Positions 8,300-16,359 of a stretch of DNA of 64,000 nucleotides are shown one piece after another. The position numbers and the translations under genes were made by a program. The notes beneath the pieces were generated by a model, which ran no database searches, was not told where the DNA came from, and saw nothing but the letters and a program-made list of their open reading frames with translations. The DNA comes from Martinezella hainanensis (GTDB lineage: Bacteria > Pseudomonadota > Alphaproteobacteria > Rhizobiales > Rhizobiaceae), in assembly GCF_900094555.1 (NCBI RefSeq), contig NZ_FMAC01000002.1:620001-684000 (forward strand), given 5' to 3'. Position 1 is the stretch's first letter; every line of letters begins with the position of its first letter.

Positions 8300-8501
8300 G
8301 GCCGGCGACGATCAGTTTGTCATTTGCGTCTAAGCAGCTCTGCAAATTGTCGCGAACTTGAGTTGCGGTGCTGTTGGTTACAATGAACCACACCGATTCT
8401 TGTACATGCGCCCAGGTGCCATACTGCTTTATCTTCGCGATGATGCATTCGTAATTTTGGCCTTGCTTCATTAGGTCATATGCAACGACGTATTTTGCCA
8501 T
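8232..8501 (-). CDS. Stand-alone Cas2-like (SinR-family) protein
   Basis: The start at 8501 is chosen because GGAGGGGG lies just before it; the product has 89 residues. It begins MAKYVVAYDLMKQGQNY, with the first beta strand and YDL motif of Cas2/VapD-like ferredoxin folds, followed by a helix (CIIAKIKQYGTWAHVQESV), the strand WFIVTNSTATQV, a DANDKLIVAGL strand and a C-terminal WLKQNL helix. Proteins of this shape are often labelled SinR family; some Cas2 and VapD relatives are nucleases. No Cas1 or CRISPR array is nearby, so adaptation is unlikely. It sits alone on the reverse strand inside the late operon, like a lysogenic-conversion gene. Confidence 0.72.
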   Translation of the reverse strand: MAKYVVAYDLMKQGQNYECIIAKIKQYGTWAHVQESVWFIVTNSTATQVRDNLQSCLDANDKLIVAGLTGEAAWFGHNQEISDWLKQNL

Positions 8502-8563
8502 TTCCCCCTCCATTAGTCGCGCGAACTAGTGAAGCAGCAACACAAGCAAAAGTCGAGTCATCG

Positions 8564-8590
8564 AGGCGGTTCTTCTGAGCCGCCTTTTTC
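8564..8590 (+). terminator. Rho-independent terminator before the tail-fibre gene
   Basis: A 9-bp stem (AGGCGGTTC with GAGCCGCCT, one G-T pair) closed by a TTCT loop is followed directly by TTTTTC. It would end transcripts from the ejection module. It also rules out longer upstream starts for the tail-fibre gene, whose ribosome site lies only a few bases downstream. Confidence 0.75.
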
Positions 8591-8603
8591 TATGGAGAAA
8601 CGA

Positions 8604-9542
8604 ATGGCCGGTTTCTGGAACCAGTCGAATACCCAGATCCATGACGCGAACGGAAAGCCGTTCATCGGAGCGCGAGCCTATTTCTATAAGGGTGGCACGA
8701 CGACCCCGATCACCGTCTACAAGTCGTATTCGCTCGGCTCGATCAACGCGCATCCAAACCCGGTGCAGACGGACGGAAATGGTTATTTCCCGCCGGTATT
8801 CTTCGACGAGGCTGATGGTTTCTATCGTGAGCGTCTGACAAGCGCGCAGGGTGTCATCATCTATGATGTGGACGGGCTGCCGATCATTGGCCCTTCGACG
8901 GGCGGTGGCGGTGGCGGCGATACGCCGGTCGATCCGAGTTCCGTGCTGATAACCGGCGATATGATCATGGGCTACGGCACAGGCACGCGAACAGGTTTCG
9001 TCCGCGCCAACGCTCGCACGATCGGCAATGCCATCTCCGGAGCATCGGAGCGTGCAAATTCTGACGCTCAGGCTCTATTCTCCTGGCTGTGGAATGCCGA
9101 CCCAAATCTGACTGTAGTCGGCGGCCGCGGCGCAAATGCTCTGGCAGATTGGAACGCCAACAAGCAAATGACGCTGCCCGATTGGCGTGGCCGAGCGCTT
9201 ATCGGCACTGATGTCATGGGCAACACCGCAGCTAATGTCATTCCTGGTGCTGGACTTGGTTGGGCCGGGGGCGAATCCGCACATACGCTCTCTGTAGGCG
9301 AGATGCCAAGCCATGCGCACGGACTTTCAGATCCGGGTCACCTTCATGATTGGGGCAATCGCGCACAAGGTTTCGGTATCACGCCCGGCAATTTCGGTGC
9401 GTTTGCTCAAGGCGGCTCAGATCCAAGTGGCTTGAAAGTCCAGACGGCTTTCACTGGCATTACCATGTCGCCAACAGGCGGCGGACAAGCTCACAATAAC
9501 GTCCAGCCGTCCCGCGCTCTCACCATCTACATCAGGCTCTAA
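8604..9542 (+). CDS. Tail fibre / tail-collar-domain protein
   Basis: The ATG at 8604 has GGAG at 8594; longer frames would run through the terminator. The 312-residue product has an N-terminal part (MAGFWNQSNTQIHDANGKP) common to rhizobial phage fibres, a Gly-rich linker near residue 100, and a C-terminal collar-like domain with LPDWRGRALIG, HTLSVGEMPSHAH and a final HNNVQPSRALTIYIRL segment. This domain is typical of receptor-facing tail fibres. It is co-directional with, and just before, the tailspike gene. Confidence 0.82.
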   Translation: MAGFWNQSNTQIHDANGKPFIGARAYFYKGGTTTPITVYKSYSLGSINAHPNPVQTDGNGYFPPVFFDEADGFYRERLTSAQGVIIYDVDGLPIIGPSTGGGGGGDTPVDPSSVLITGDMIMGYGTGTRTGFVRANARTIGNAISGASERANSDAQALFSWLWNADPNLTVVGGRGANALADWNANKQMTLPDWRGRALIGTDVMGNTAANVIPGAGLGWAGGESAHTLSVGEMPSHAHGLSDPGHLHDWGNRAQGFGITPGNFGAFAQGGSDPSGLKVQTAFTGITMSPTGGGQAHNNVQPSRALTIYIRL

Positions 9543-9544
9543 GC

Positions 9545-9892
9545 ATGTACGAAGCGAATTTTGCTCCGGTGTCGAATCGCGCTGATTGGCTGGGCACGAT
9601 CGAGCTCATCAACGACGATACGAATGAAATCCTGACCGATTTCGATGGACTTTCGGTGCTGTTGGAGCTGCGTTCTCGCTCTCCGCAGTGTCGCATTTTG
9701 TCTGCTTCGACCGATGACGGCCATATCGAGTTTACCGATACCGGCATCATCCAATGGCATTTCACGGCCGATGAGATGCGGCGCCTTGCGCCTGGCACCT
9801 ACGAAATCGGCATCACCATCACACGCGAAGATTTTACGGAACAGGAGCTAGTCGGCTTTGTTCCGGTCATTGACGGGATTGTCAGATCATGA
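9545..9892 (+). CDS. Small tail-associated protein
   Basis: The 115-residue product is acidic and predicted mostly beta: alternating strands such as WLGTIELI, LLELRSR, YEIGITITRE and ELVGFVPVID suggest an immunoglobulin-like or baseplate-adaptor fold. It starts two bases after the fibre gene stops and its last codons overlap the tailspike start (ATGA), so the three are one translational unit. A likely role is as an adaptor between fibre and tail or as a chaperone. No family was recognised with confidence. Confidence 0.65.
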   Translation: MYEANFAPVSNRADWLGTIELINDDTNEILTDFDGLSVLLELRSRSPQCRILSASTDDGHIEFTDTGIIQWHFTADEMRRLAPGTYEIGITITREDFTEQELVGFVPVIDGIVRS

Positions 9893-12084
9893 GCCAGACT
9901 GCTTTGAAGATCCGGGTTGTCCCGCGCTACCCCGCAAAGGTATCGGCAACCGATGGCCTGACGGCCGTTCGCAGCGGCATCGACCTCGTCATCAAGTCCG
10001 ATTATGGCGATCTCGTTCAAGTCCCAACGGTCACCAATCCGGACCGGACATTTATGTTGGCGTGGGACGCGGACATCGACAATTATCAGTCGGTTTCGTT
10101 CACCAACATCATCAACAATATCCAAGATGCGGTCATTGGCCCTCCGCTTGCCGCGATCGATGCTGTGAATCCGGGCGCCGATCAGGTGATCTATTTCACG
10201 GTGCCAGGAGTAGCGGCAACCTTCACAGCTTCGGAATATGTGCGAGGGGTCTCCAACGCCGTCGATCAGCCGTCCTATCTGTTAGCAATTGGGGCTGCGG
10301 CGAACACGGCCCTTCAGCCCATCGCTACGCGCGCTGCGATGGCCGCGCTCGTCACACCAACCTTCAAGAACGTCTATCTCAATGAGACGGATAGGGAAGG
10401 CGAATTCGCTTGGACGAGCGCCAATGTCTCGGCTTTCGTTTCGACGGACCCGACGCAAGCGCTCTATGTCCCGCCGGCATCAGATCCGACCGGCGCAAGC
10501 GGCGCGTGGGTGAGAAAATATAGCGGCACCTTCCTCGCTCGCTGGTGCGGCAGCAACCAAGCTGCGATCGAAGCGGCCCACGCGCTTGCCGATGAGATCC
10601 GCCTCGATCGAACCTTCAACATCACGTCCACATCGACTTGGCCGAATGGCAAGATCTACAGATTCGCCAACGGTGCGGGCCTCGTGGTATCCACCGGCGT
10701 CACCCTGACTATCAAGGGCACGATCGATGCAGGCGCTATGCGCGGCATTCCGGGCGTCGGCCCCAACAAGATCTTCAATTGCCTCGGCACGGGCAAGGTC
10801 ATCGGTATTGCCAGAACTTGCGGCGAGTGGTGGGGTGCCGTTGGTGACTACACATCCGCCGACGATCAGCCGGCCTTACAAGCGGCACACGACAGCGTCG
10901 AAAATAGCTACGGTTCCGATTGCCTTGGAAGGCCTACTCTGCTCCTAAGAGCTGGAGGGCAATACGGTATCGACAGCACATTGGTGCTGAGGCCTAAGCA
11001 CATTGTCAACCTCAGCGTCGAAGGCGGTGGTTCCGTTCTCGGGACTCGAATTTGGGTGCGTTCAACGTTCTCCGGCGTGATCGGCATTCTCGTTGACGGC
11101 CAGACAGATGGGAGCGCCGCGATTGCGGATTTTCACATCAAGGGTTTCAGCCTCTACAAAGTTTCCGGAGCTTCCGCGATTGCCGGCATTCAGGTCGGCA
11201 ACAGTGGCAAGAGCCTGATCGGATATAAATGCAGCGTATTTGAAAATATCCATGTCAACGGTTTCACTTGGAACTGGAATGTTACCGGCCTGTTGACGCG
11301 ACTTATTAAATGGGACCGCTGTGACGGGTGGTCGGACACCGTCTCGGGCAGCATTGGCATGCGCATCAAGGACGGCGGCACCGGATCATTCGTGGGCGAT
11401 CTGATCGTCGATTCATGCCAGTTTGTCGTGCCCGTTGATAGCGGCTCTTCGGTGCAGGTTGTGTCAAGCACAAGCGGGGCACAGATCAAGGGGCTGCGCT
11501 TCCCGAACTGCACCAACTACAAAGGAAGCGAATATTTCTCGATCCAGGCCAGCGCTGGCGGCATTATTGGCGATATCTGGCTTCCTCCCGGTGTCCAGTT
11601 CGACGGTTTCGGCCAAACGATGCTGCGCATCAACGCGTCTGGCTCTGGAACGACCGTCGACGACATCCATGCGGAAGGCGTCTATTTCCGCGGTGTCAAC
11701 AGCGGCTACTTCCCAGTCAATATTTCTGGCGATGGCACGGCAATCCTGAAGAATCTCTTCATCCGCGGCTGCTGGTTTGCCAACACGGCGGGTCTGGTCA
11801 TCAACATATCGAAGGCGACGGCGGTCACGGTGTGCGACAATCAGCTGACGGACATCGATTCCGCTGGCAACAGCGGCATGTATTTCACGTCCTGCACGCG
11901 CGTTAGGGCAAGCGGGAACATCCTGAATCGGACCGGAACGCAACAGCTCGGCTATTTCATCACCTTCGACAGCTGCGACTATTACACATGCGATGAAAAC
12001 ATCGCCGGCGGTATAGTTGCCACGTCGGTCATTCGCGAAGTTTCGCCTGGCGCTCATAAATATGTAGGCGCCGGGAACATCTGA
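9889..12084 (+). CDS. Tailspike-like protein with beta-helix region
   Basis: This is a 731-residue protein. Residues 1-150 probably form the virion-binding head. From about 280 to 700 there are repeated short strands ending in Gly/Asn/Asp turns, with many aromatic and Cys residues, as in right-handed parallel beta-helix spikes. A pectate-lyase-like entry segment (DDQPALQAAHDSVE near residue 325) marks the start of the helix. Tailspikes usually bind or cut host surface polysaccharide, so this is the likely specificity determinant. The enzymatic activity cannot be named from sequence. Confidence 0.78.
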   Translation: MSQTALKIRVVPRYPAKVSATDGLTAVRSGIDLVIKSDYGDLVQVPTVTNPDRTFMLAWDADIDNYQSVSFTNIINNIQDAVIGPPLAAIDAVNPGADQVIYFTVPGVAATFTASEYVRGVSNAVDQPSYLLAIGAAANTALQPIATRAAMAALVTPTFKNVYLNETDREGEFAWTSANVSAFVSTDPTQALYVPPASDPTGASGAWVRKYSGTFLARWCGSNQAAIEAAHALADEIRLDRTFNITSTSTWPNGKIYRFANGAGLVVSTGVTLTIKGTIDAGAMRGIPGVGPNKIFNCLGTGKVIGIARTCGEWWGAVGDYTSADDQPALQAAHDSVENSYGSDCLGRPTLLLRAGGQYGIDSTLVLRPKHIVNLSVEGGGSVLGTRIWVRSTFSGVIGILVDGQTDGSAAIADFHIKGFSLYKVSGASAIAGIQVGNSGKSLIGYKCSVFENIHVNGFTWNWNVTGLLTRLIKWDRCDGWSDTVSGSIGMRIKDGGTGSFVGDLIVDSCQFVVPVDSGSSVQVVSSTSGAQIKGLRFPNCTNYKGSEYFSIQASAGGIIGDIWLPPGVQFDGFGQTMLRINASGSGTTVDDIHAEGVYFRGVNSGYFPVNISGDGTAILKNLFIRGCWFANTAGLVINISKATAVTVCDNQLTDIDSAGNSGMYFTSCTRVRASGNILNRTGTQQLGYFITFDSCDYYTCDENIAGGIVATSVIREVSPGAHKYVGAGNI

Positions 12085-12115
12085 AACCGTCGCTTCCCCA
12101 ATTCAAGGAAATCCC

Positions 12116-12364
12116 ATGAAGCCGAAACTCGTCCCGAATGCGGGCCGTGTGCTCAGGCGTTCGCTCAGTCTGCGGATGATCGAGGCCTTCCTCGTGATCA
12201 CGCTGCTGGACTTAGTGTCTGCGCTTGCACCCTCGCTTGCGGCTTACCTTCCCTTCAATCCGGTCTGGCTCCTCGCCGCAGCATCCGTCTGCGGTTCACT
12301 GGCCTGGGTCTTCCGGTTCGTCCTTCAATCCAAAATCTCAGGAGATCGCGATGCCGATCAGTAA
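12116..12364 (+). CDS. Putative holin
   Basis: The 82-residue protein has a basic N-terminus (Lys/Arg/Asn), two hydrophobic segments (about 20-43 and 46-70) and a charged C-terminal tail, which is the layout of class II holins. It immediately precedes the endolysin gene, whose start overlaps its end. Holins set the time of lysis by permeabilising the inner membrane; with a SAR-type endolysin next door it could be a pinholin. The assignment rests on topology and context. Confidence 0.68.
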   Translation: MKPKLVPNAGRVLRRSLSLRMIEAFLVITLLDLVSALAPSLAAYLPFNPVWLLAAASVCGSLAWVFRFVLQSKISGDRDADQ

Positions 12365-12953
12365 GCTCCGCGCCACGCCGCGGGCAAAGGCCCTCATTGC
12401 TTCTACGGCCGCCGCTTCCGTTGCGGGATATGTCGCGATCTTTCCGGGGCAGCCGAAAGTCCACGATGACACAGCCCTCGCAATCAAGACCGCAATGCCT
12501 TGGGAAGGACGACAGCTCATCGCCTATCTCGATCGCATCGCCAAGCCGCCTGTCTGGACCGGCTGTGACGGGGACACCGATGATGTGAAGCCCAATCAGG
12601 TTTTCACGCCGGCAGAGTGCGATCAGCGGACGGCGATGAAGATGGAAAAGCGGTATCGGCCGGCGCTGGTCTCGTGCATCGCCAAGTGGGATAGCCAGCC
12701 GCTGTCCTGGCGCGGCATGATGCTTTCGCTCTCATGGAACATCGGAACCGGCGGAGCGTGTGGTTCGACTGCCTCCAGGATCGTCAATGACGCGACGCGC
12801 GCCGGCAAGAGGCCGGATTTCGTCGCCAGTTGCAACGCCGCGACCGCCTTCAATAAGGCCGGCGGTCGGATGATCATTGGCCTCACCAAACGTCGCGAGA
12901 TGGGGGACGCCACCCGGATCGGCGAAGGCGAGCTTTGCGTGTCGGGGATCTGA
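12351..12953 (+). CDS. Endolysin, GH24 lysozyme, SAR-type
   Basis: The ATG at 12351 has GGAG at 12341-12344; the product has 200 residues. Residues about 13-30 form a weakly hydrophobic Ala-rich segment that could act as a signal-arrest-release anchor. The lysozyme core begins at WEGRQLIAYLD, with Glu52 as catalytic acid and Asp61 at the T4-lysozyme spacing, then WTGCDGDT. The later segment MMLSLSWNIGTGGACGSTA is typical of phage lysozymes. It cuts the glycan strands of host murein. Six Cys residues leave room for disulphide control of activation. The gene overlaps the holin end and the Rz-like gene follows 2 bases after its stop. Confidence 0.85.
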   Translation: MPISKLRATPRAKALIASTAAASVAGYVAIFPGQPKVHDDTALAIKTAMPWEGRQLIAYLDRIAKPPVWTGCDGDTDDVKPNQVFTPAECDQRTAMKMEKRYRPALVSCIAKWDSQPLSWRGMMLSLSWNIGTGGACGSTASRIVNDATRAGKRPDFVASCNAATAFNKAGGRMIIGLTKRREMGDATRIGEGELCVSGI

Positions 12954-12955
12954 CC

Positions 12956-13303
12956 ATGTTTGGCTTCGGTATTCTCGACTATCTCAAAATCAGCGCTGGT
13001 TTCGTGCTCGGCGCCGCTCTCGTCTTTTACCCGGCGCGCTGGATAGGCCAGGGCGAAGGAAAGCAGATGGCCGCGACGGCCGCCCTCACCAAATCCGTAA
13101 CCCTTCTTCGCGATAGGAACGTTGTCAATGATCAGGTCTCTACTTCTGATGCTGCCTCTCTGTGCGCTGATTTCGGGCTGTCAGACGCCGACGCCGCAGA
13201 ATGCGTGCGACGGATGGCAGAAACTAACGCCCAGCCTGGCAACGTCAGTAGCGATCCTCCAAACGGATCGGCCGTTTGCCAACCAAGTTGCGGCTCACAA
13301 TAA
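12956..13303 (+). CDS. Inner-membrane spanin, Rz-like
   Basis: From the ATG at 12956 the 115-residue product has one N-terminal membrane segment (about residues 10-30) and a periplasmic part with helical, Ala/Thr/Asp-rich sequence. A second frame inside it encodes a short lipoprotein, the classic nested Rz/Rz1 arrangement. Together the two connect inner and outer membranes for the last step of lysis. No sequence motif marks Rz; the call depends on topology, position after the endolysin and the embedded lipoprotein. Confidence 0.75.
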   Translation: MFGFGILDYLKISAGFVLGAALVFYPARWIGQGEGKQMAATAALTKSVTLLRDRNVVNDQVSTSDAASLCADFGLSDADAAECVRRMAETNAQPGNVSSDPPNGSAVCQPSCGSQ

Positions 13304-13331
13304 ATTCGGTCAACAGCAAAAGTGCTGGTGA
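13128..13331 (+). CDS. Outer-membrane lipoprotein spanin, Rz1-like (nested)
   Basis: The ATG at 13128 opens a 67-residue frame that is read in a different phase inside the Rz-like gene and extends 28 bases beyond it. It has a short hydrophobic signal and the lipobox LISGC, with Cys18 as the lipidated residue, followed by a Pro/Thr/Gln stretch. This is the expected form of an outer-membrane spanin. Its stop overlaps the next small ORF in a TGATG junction. Confidence 0.8.
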   Translation: MIRSLLLMLPLCALISGCQTPTPQNACDGWQKLTPSLATSVAILQTDRPFANQVAAHNKFGQQQKCW

Positions 13332-13423
13332 TGTCGGCGCGCGTGAGCCTCGTCCTCTTCCTTCTGTCGACCGGCGCTTTCCTTTGTGTGATCGCTGCCG
13401 GCCTGATCTCCCTCCTGCAGTGA
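13331..13423 (+). CDS. 30-residue hydrophobic peptide in lysis cassette
   Basis: An ATG at 13331 overlaps the Rz1-like stop (TGATG) and encodes 30 residues, almost all in a single hydrophobic segment (VSLVLFLLSTGAFLCVIAAG region). The coupled start suggests it is translated. It could be a holin modulator or antiholin-like peptide, but nothing beyond topology and position supports that. Confidence 0.5.
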   Translation: MSARVSLVLFLLSTGAFLCVIAAGLISLLQ

Positions 13424-13436
13424 AAGTTCCCATCGC

Positions 13437-13784
13437 ATGGCGCCACCCGATGACAATTATATCCATCAGCAGATCGGCACACTTACGGCGAAGGTCGATA
13501 TGCTGATTGAGGCTACGCGCCGGCAAGAAGAGAAATCCGATGCCAGCCGGGCATCGGTTCATCGGCGAGTCGACGAGATTGTTGATCGACTTGCAAAGGT
13601 CGAGAGCACCGCATCAGCCGTCCAGGAAGACGTTTCCGAGATGCGGCCTGTCACCGATGACGTGAAACGATGGAAGCTCATGGGGCTTGGAGCGCTGGGC
13701 ATGATCGGAATCGCTGGCATGGCGCTTGGCGTGTCGTTTGCCGATGCGTTGAAGCGAATCGCTCTGGCGATAATCGGTAGATAG
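13437..13784 (+). CDS. DUF1515-like membrane-anchored coiled-coil protein
   Basis: The 115-residue product has a hydrophilic heptad-like region (about 10-75) that should form a coiled coil and a C-terminal membrane segment (about 82-103) with a short basic end. It resembles the rhizobial phage family DUF1515, which I recall as around 115 residues. It ends the rightward lysis cassette and converges with the next gene. It might help assemble spanin or holin complexes; function is unproven. Confidence 0.62.
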   Translation: MAPPDDNYIHQQIGTLTAKVDMLIEATRRQEEKSDASRASVHRRVDEIVDRLAKVESTASAVQEDVSEMRPVTDDVKRWKLMGLGALGMIGIAGMALGVSFADALKRIALAIIGR

Positions 13785-13887
13785 GTGGATTGCTCCGAAG
13801 GTGCCCCGCCTAGTGGCAGACGGGCAACTTAGGAAACGCCTCAATCTGAGTTGAAAACTGGATATAGCCCATTCAAACGATACGAGA

Positions 13888-14847
13888 TCACGGCGCAAGC
13901 ATGATTCGATCGCGAGTTTCCGTGACGGTGGCATCAAAAGTGACAAACTGCTGGGTATTCCCTTGGCCGGCCTCGCACGAGAGGTGCGTTTTGAAGCTTT
14001 GAGTGCTGATCTCGATACTAGGTGCGAAACGTGCAATTCCTGTATTGCCCGTTGGGGTCAAATTCGCATCCTTGGCGAAGCTGTAGCCCGCTTTAGGCGT
14101 GAGCATGACGTCTTGGACGTTCTGGCAACCGGTGGTACTGCCATGACACCCTGCTCCGCAATGAGCAGCGGCGTGCACGACCTCTTCGTCCCTCACCAGC
14201 TTAAGATTGAGCGGCATTGCCAGTTCAACGGTTGTTCCGACATAGGGAGTATTCCCCGAAGTTTTCAACTGAAGCGCAACGAGAAAATCATCATTGTTTG
14301 GCCGATTGAACACGAGTTCCTGCTCACCTGTGCCCTGAAACGGCACCACCGCATTGATAGGAGTTGCACCACTGACTTCAAGGTTTGCCGTGAAGGCGTT
14401 CGGGAGATATGATTTAACCTTGATGACGATCAGGCTTTTATTCGATTTCTCAACCCATGCGCTCAGGGGGCTATTAGACGTCTGTCGAAGGCACTCTGCG
14501 TATGCTTGAAATCCCACATCGGTTAATCCGTTAAAAGTGTAATTGGCTTTGATCTGCTGCCTTGCATTCATATCGTACTTTGAGAAGAAATCGGATCTGG
14601 CGCTATCAAACTGGTCGTAGCTTGCCGTTGCAGGAATATCCAAGATTTGGGCACCCGCATTTCCATTCTTTTTATGCTCTTCGTAATTCGATGAAGTAAT
14701 TGTCTTTAGTAATGAATATTCGAATGCATAATCAACACTCTGGCTAATCTGTGTTGGCGTTAGAGCGGCGATACAATCAGCGTGAGCATTGGAAAAGATC
14801 AAAAGTGAAGGGAATATAAAAAAGAAACTGCCTAGAAGTGGCTTCAT
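13888..14847 (-). CDS. Secreted protein of unknown function (cargo)
   Basis: This 319-residue protein has a clear signal peptide (residues 1-24, ending ANAHADC-like before Cys/Ile). The mature part contains paired Cys residues, including HCGAGCHGSTTGCQ, and a C-terminal beta-rich section. Base composition is AT-richer than the phage late genes. It is a single minus-strand gene converging with the lysis cassette, a common place for lysogenic-conversion genes. I recognise no family; a periplasmic or surface role is the only supported inference. Confidence 0.65.
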   Translation of the reverse strand: MKPLLGSFFFIFPSLLIFSNAHADCIAALTPTQISQSVDYAFEYSLLKTITSSNYEEHKKNGNAGAQILDIPATASYDQFDSARSDFFSKYDMNARQQIKANYTFNGLTDVGFQAYAECLRQTSNSPLSAWVEKSNKSLIVIKVKSYLPNAFTANLEVSGATPINAVVPFQGTGEQELVFNRPNNDDFLVALQLKTSGNTPYVGTTVELAMPLNLKLVRDEEVVHAAAHCGAGCHGSTTGCQNVQDVMLTPKAGYSFAKDANLTPTGNTGIARFAPSIEISTQSFKTHLSCEAGQGNTQQFVTFDATVTETRDRIMLAP

Positions 14848-15193
14848 GTGCGCCGTCCGTAAGCTTAGATAATTCGGAATCTATTCATCCAAGTTCCTTG
14901 AGAGAAGTCAACTGCTTCAAGAGGTAATCGCGTGTTATAACTGGGAACGACCCAACGATCCGGCCATTTTGGAATCCAAAAGGCGGGTCGTGCTACTCAA
15001 ACAAAATTGCCCCGCCGGGTGGGGCCAGGCAGGGCAGCAACAGGAACTCTGTTGAATGCGCGAGTGGGGGTAAACTGGAGTTTAGTAACTTGCGTATCTT
15101 CAATCTATCATTGTGTGGCAGTTTTGTGAATGCCGCGGATCCACGATCCGGCGACGGGCATTAGACGATCAATAATTACGTTCTAAGCACGAA
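14848..15193. other. Intergenic stretch with one hairpin, no gene seen
   Basis: This 346-base stretch between two minus-strand genes contains the upstream region of the secreted-protein gene and, at 15009-15025, a GCCCC/GGGGC hairpin. On the minus strand the hairpin is followed by AATTTTGTTT, so it may terminate transcription from the gene at 15194-15463. No convincing coding frame was found. Confidence 0.5.
15009..15025 (-). terminator. Possible minus-strand terminator hairpin
   Basis: A 5-bp GC stem with a seven-base loop is followed on the minus strand by AATTTTGTTT. It lies about 170 bases past the end of the small secreted-protein gene. The stem is short, so the call is tentative. Confidence 0.35.
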
Positions 15194-15463
15194 CTATTCA
15201 CAAACGGTCTCGCGCACTACCACCCGATGATGATGGCGGTAAGCGTAGCGCCTCTCTGTCCAGCATCGGCGATGATACCTATAGCGCGGGCCGTCATAAT
15301 AGCCATCATATGCGTAAGCTGGCGGGTAGCGATAATACCGCGGCGGCGGCCGATCATAGTCGTAGCGAGGTCCGACCCCGTACTCGAAGTAAACCTGAGA
15401 GAATGCCGGCGATGCGGCCAAAGTCGTTGCGAGCGCCAGCGCCGCGATTACGATATTTTTCAT
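15194..15463 (-). CDS. Small secreted Tyr/Arg/Pro-rich protein
   Basis: The start at 15463 is chosen because it begins a clean signal peptide (MKNIVIAALALATTLAASPAFS); the frame is open further upstream but without one. The mature 67 residues are rich in Tyr, Arg, His and Pro (many YR, RYY and PP steps) with two Cys near the end. Such Tyr/Arg-rich periplasmic proteins are common in Rhizobiales, but I know no biochemical function. It may be a chromosomal-type gene carried as cargo. Confidence 0.65.
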   Translation of the reverse strand: MKNIVIAALALATTLAASPAFSQVYFEYGVGPRYDYDRPPPRYYRYPPAYAYDGYYDGPRYRYHRRCWTERRYAYRHHHRVVVRETVCE

Positions 15464-15876
15464 TTCTTCGTCCCATCCGATCTGGACAAATTCATTGGCA
15501 GCGATGTGTCTCCCGCCTCGGATGTTCATACGGCATGAGAGATGTCTGTGAATATGGACCAAAGTCCTGGTTAAATGCGGACTTAGGCCTGATGCCTAGC
15601 GACGACATGGCATGATGCAACATCCTTCAGCCGCGGGGTGATCGACGACATCAACAAGGTCGGGGCGCAGGCTCAGGTTCTTAGCTCGAGGATATACAGG
15701 GAAAGGCAGACGAAACGCTCTTCGGGACGCCGATCGTCAGGCCCTGGTGGCCCGCCGTCGCCGCTGGGGATATCGGTTGGCGCCATCATCACATGGGCGA
15801 GCGATACCGCCTCAGCTATCGTTCGTCACTGGCTGAGGCTTTAATGTCGCCTTCGACGGCGCACTTAAATTTGATT
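15464..15876. other. Gene-poor stretch, possible remnant
   Basis: No frame in these 413 bases has a ribosome site, plausible composition and a recognisable product. The GC-rich part around 15650-15840 has codon-like periodicity and Arg-rich translations, which may be the relic of a lost gene that I cannot identify. Confidence 0.4.
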
Positions 15877-16359
15877 TCAGGGCGAAGGATTGTTAGGGCG
15901 TGGTCGTGTGGATTGTATCAACTGGTCGAGCTTTCCATTCAGACCGTCGATTTGCGGTTTGTTTTTATCGAGGGCGGCTTGCGCAGCGCGCTCCGAAACT
16001 TGCTGAGCATCCATACCTAGGCCAAACCATTGAGATCCAAAAGCCATAATGGCTACAGTAAGTCCGAGCGCTGCAATCGCAGTTACGATTATCGTGGTTT
16101 TAGTGCCAGCAGTTGAGCGCTCGATACTATCCATTCGCTGGTTGATGAGCTTCAGCTCTCCAAGCAACTTTTCGAATTTCGTATCTGTTCGGGCTTCCGC
16201 AGCCTCAATTTTAGCATCGATCTCACTCATGCCATCAAATGTGCCACCTCCGCCGCCACCATGCAATGGTCCAGTGTTCATAGACATCTTTGCGGCAGAA
16301 ACTCTACCTGACGGAAGGTGATCAGCATCGGAAATATTGAGACGAATGACGTTTGTCAT
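15877..16359 (-). CDS. Membrane protein with Gly-rich N-terminus and coiled coil
   Basis: The 160-residue product has a polar N-terminus ending in LHGGGGGGTFDGM, an amphipathic coiled-coil stretch (about 45-82, many Glu/Lys/Arg), one membrane segment (about 87-110) and a polar Pro-ending tail. The Gly-rich TFDGM junction recurs in a group of bacterial proteins of unknown role. Its start overlaps the end of the preceding 89-residue gene by four bases (ATGA), so the two form a coupled pair, transcribed as 89-aa gene first. Function is unknown. Confidence 0.68.
   Translation of the reverse strand: MTNVIRLNISDADHLPSGRVSAAKMSMNTGPLHGGGGGGTFDGMSEIDAKIEAAEARTDTKFEKLLGELKLINQRMDSIERSTAGTKTTIIVTAIAALGLTVAIMAFGSQWFGLGMDAQQVSERAAQAALDKNKPQIDGLNGKLDQLIQSTRPRPNNPSP

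Noticed and set aside
8529..8603. Longer N-terminus for the tail-fibre protein
   Set aside because: The extension reads through a strong terminator and lacks a ribosome site; ATG 8604 has one.
15638..15844. 68-residue plus-strand frame
   Set aside because: It is Arg/Ser-rich with no ribosome site; more likely remnant or noncoding DNA.
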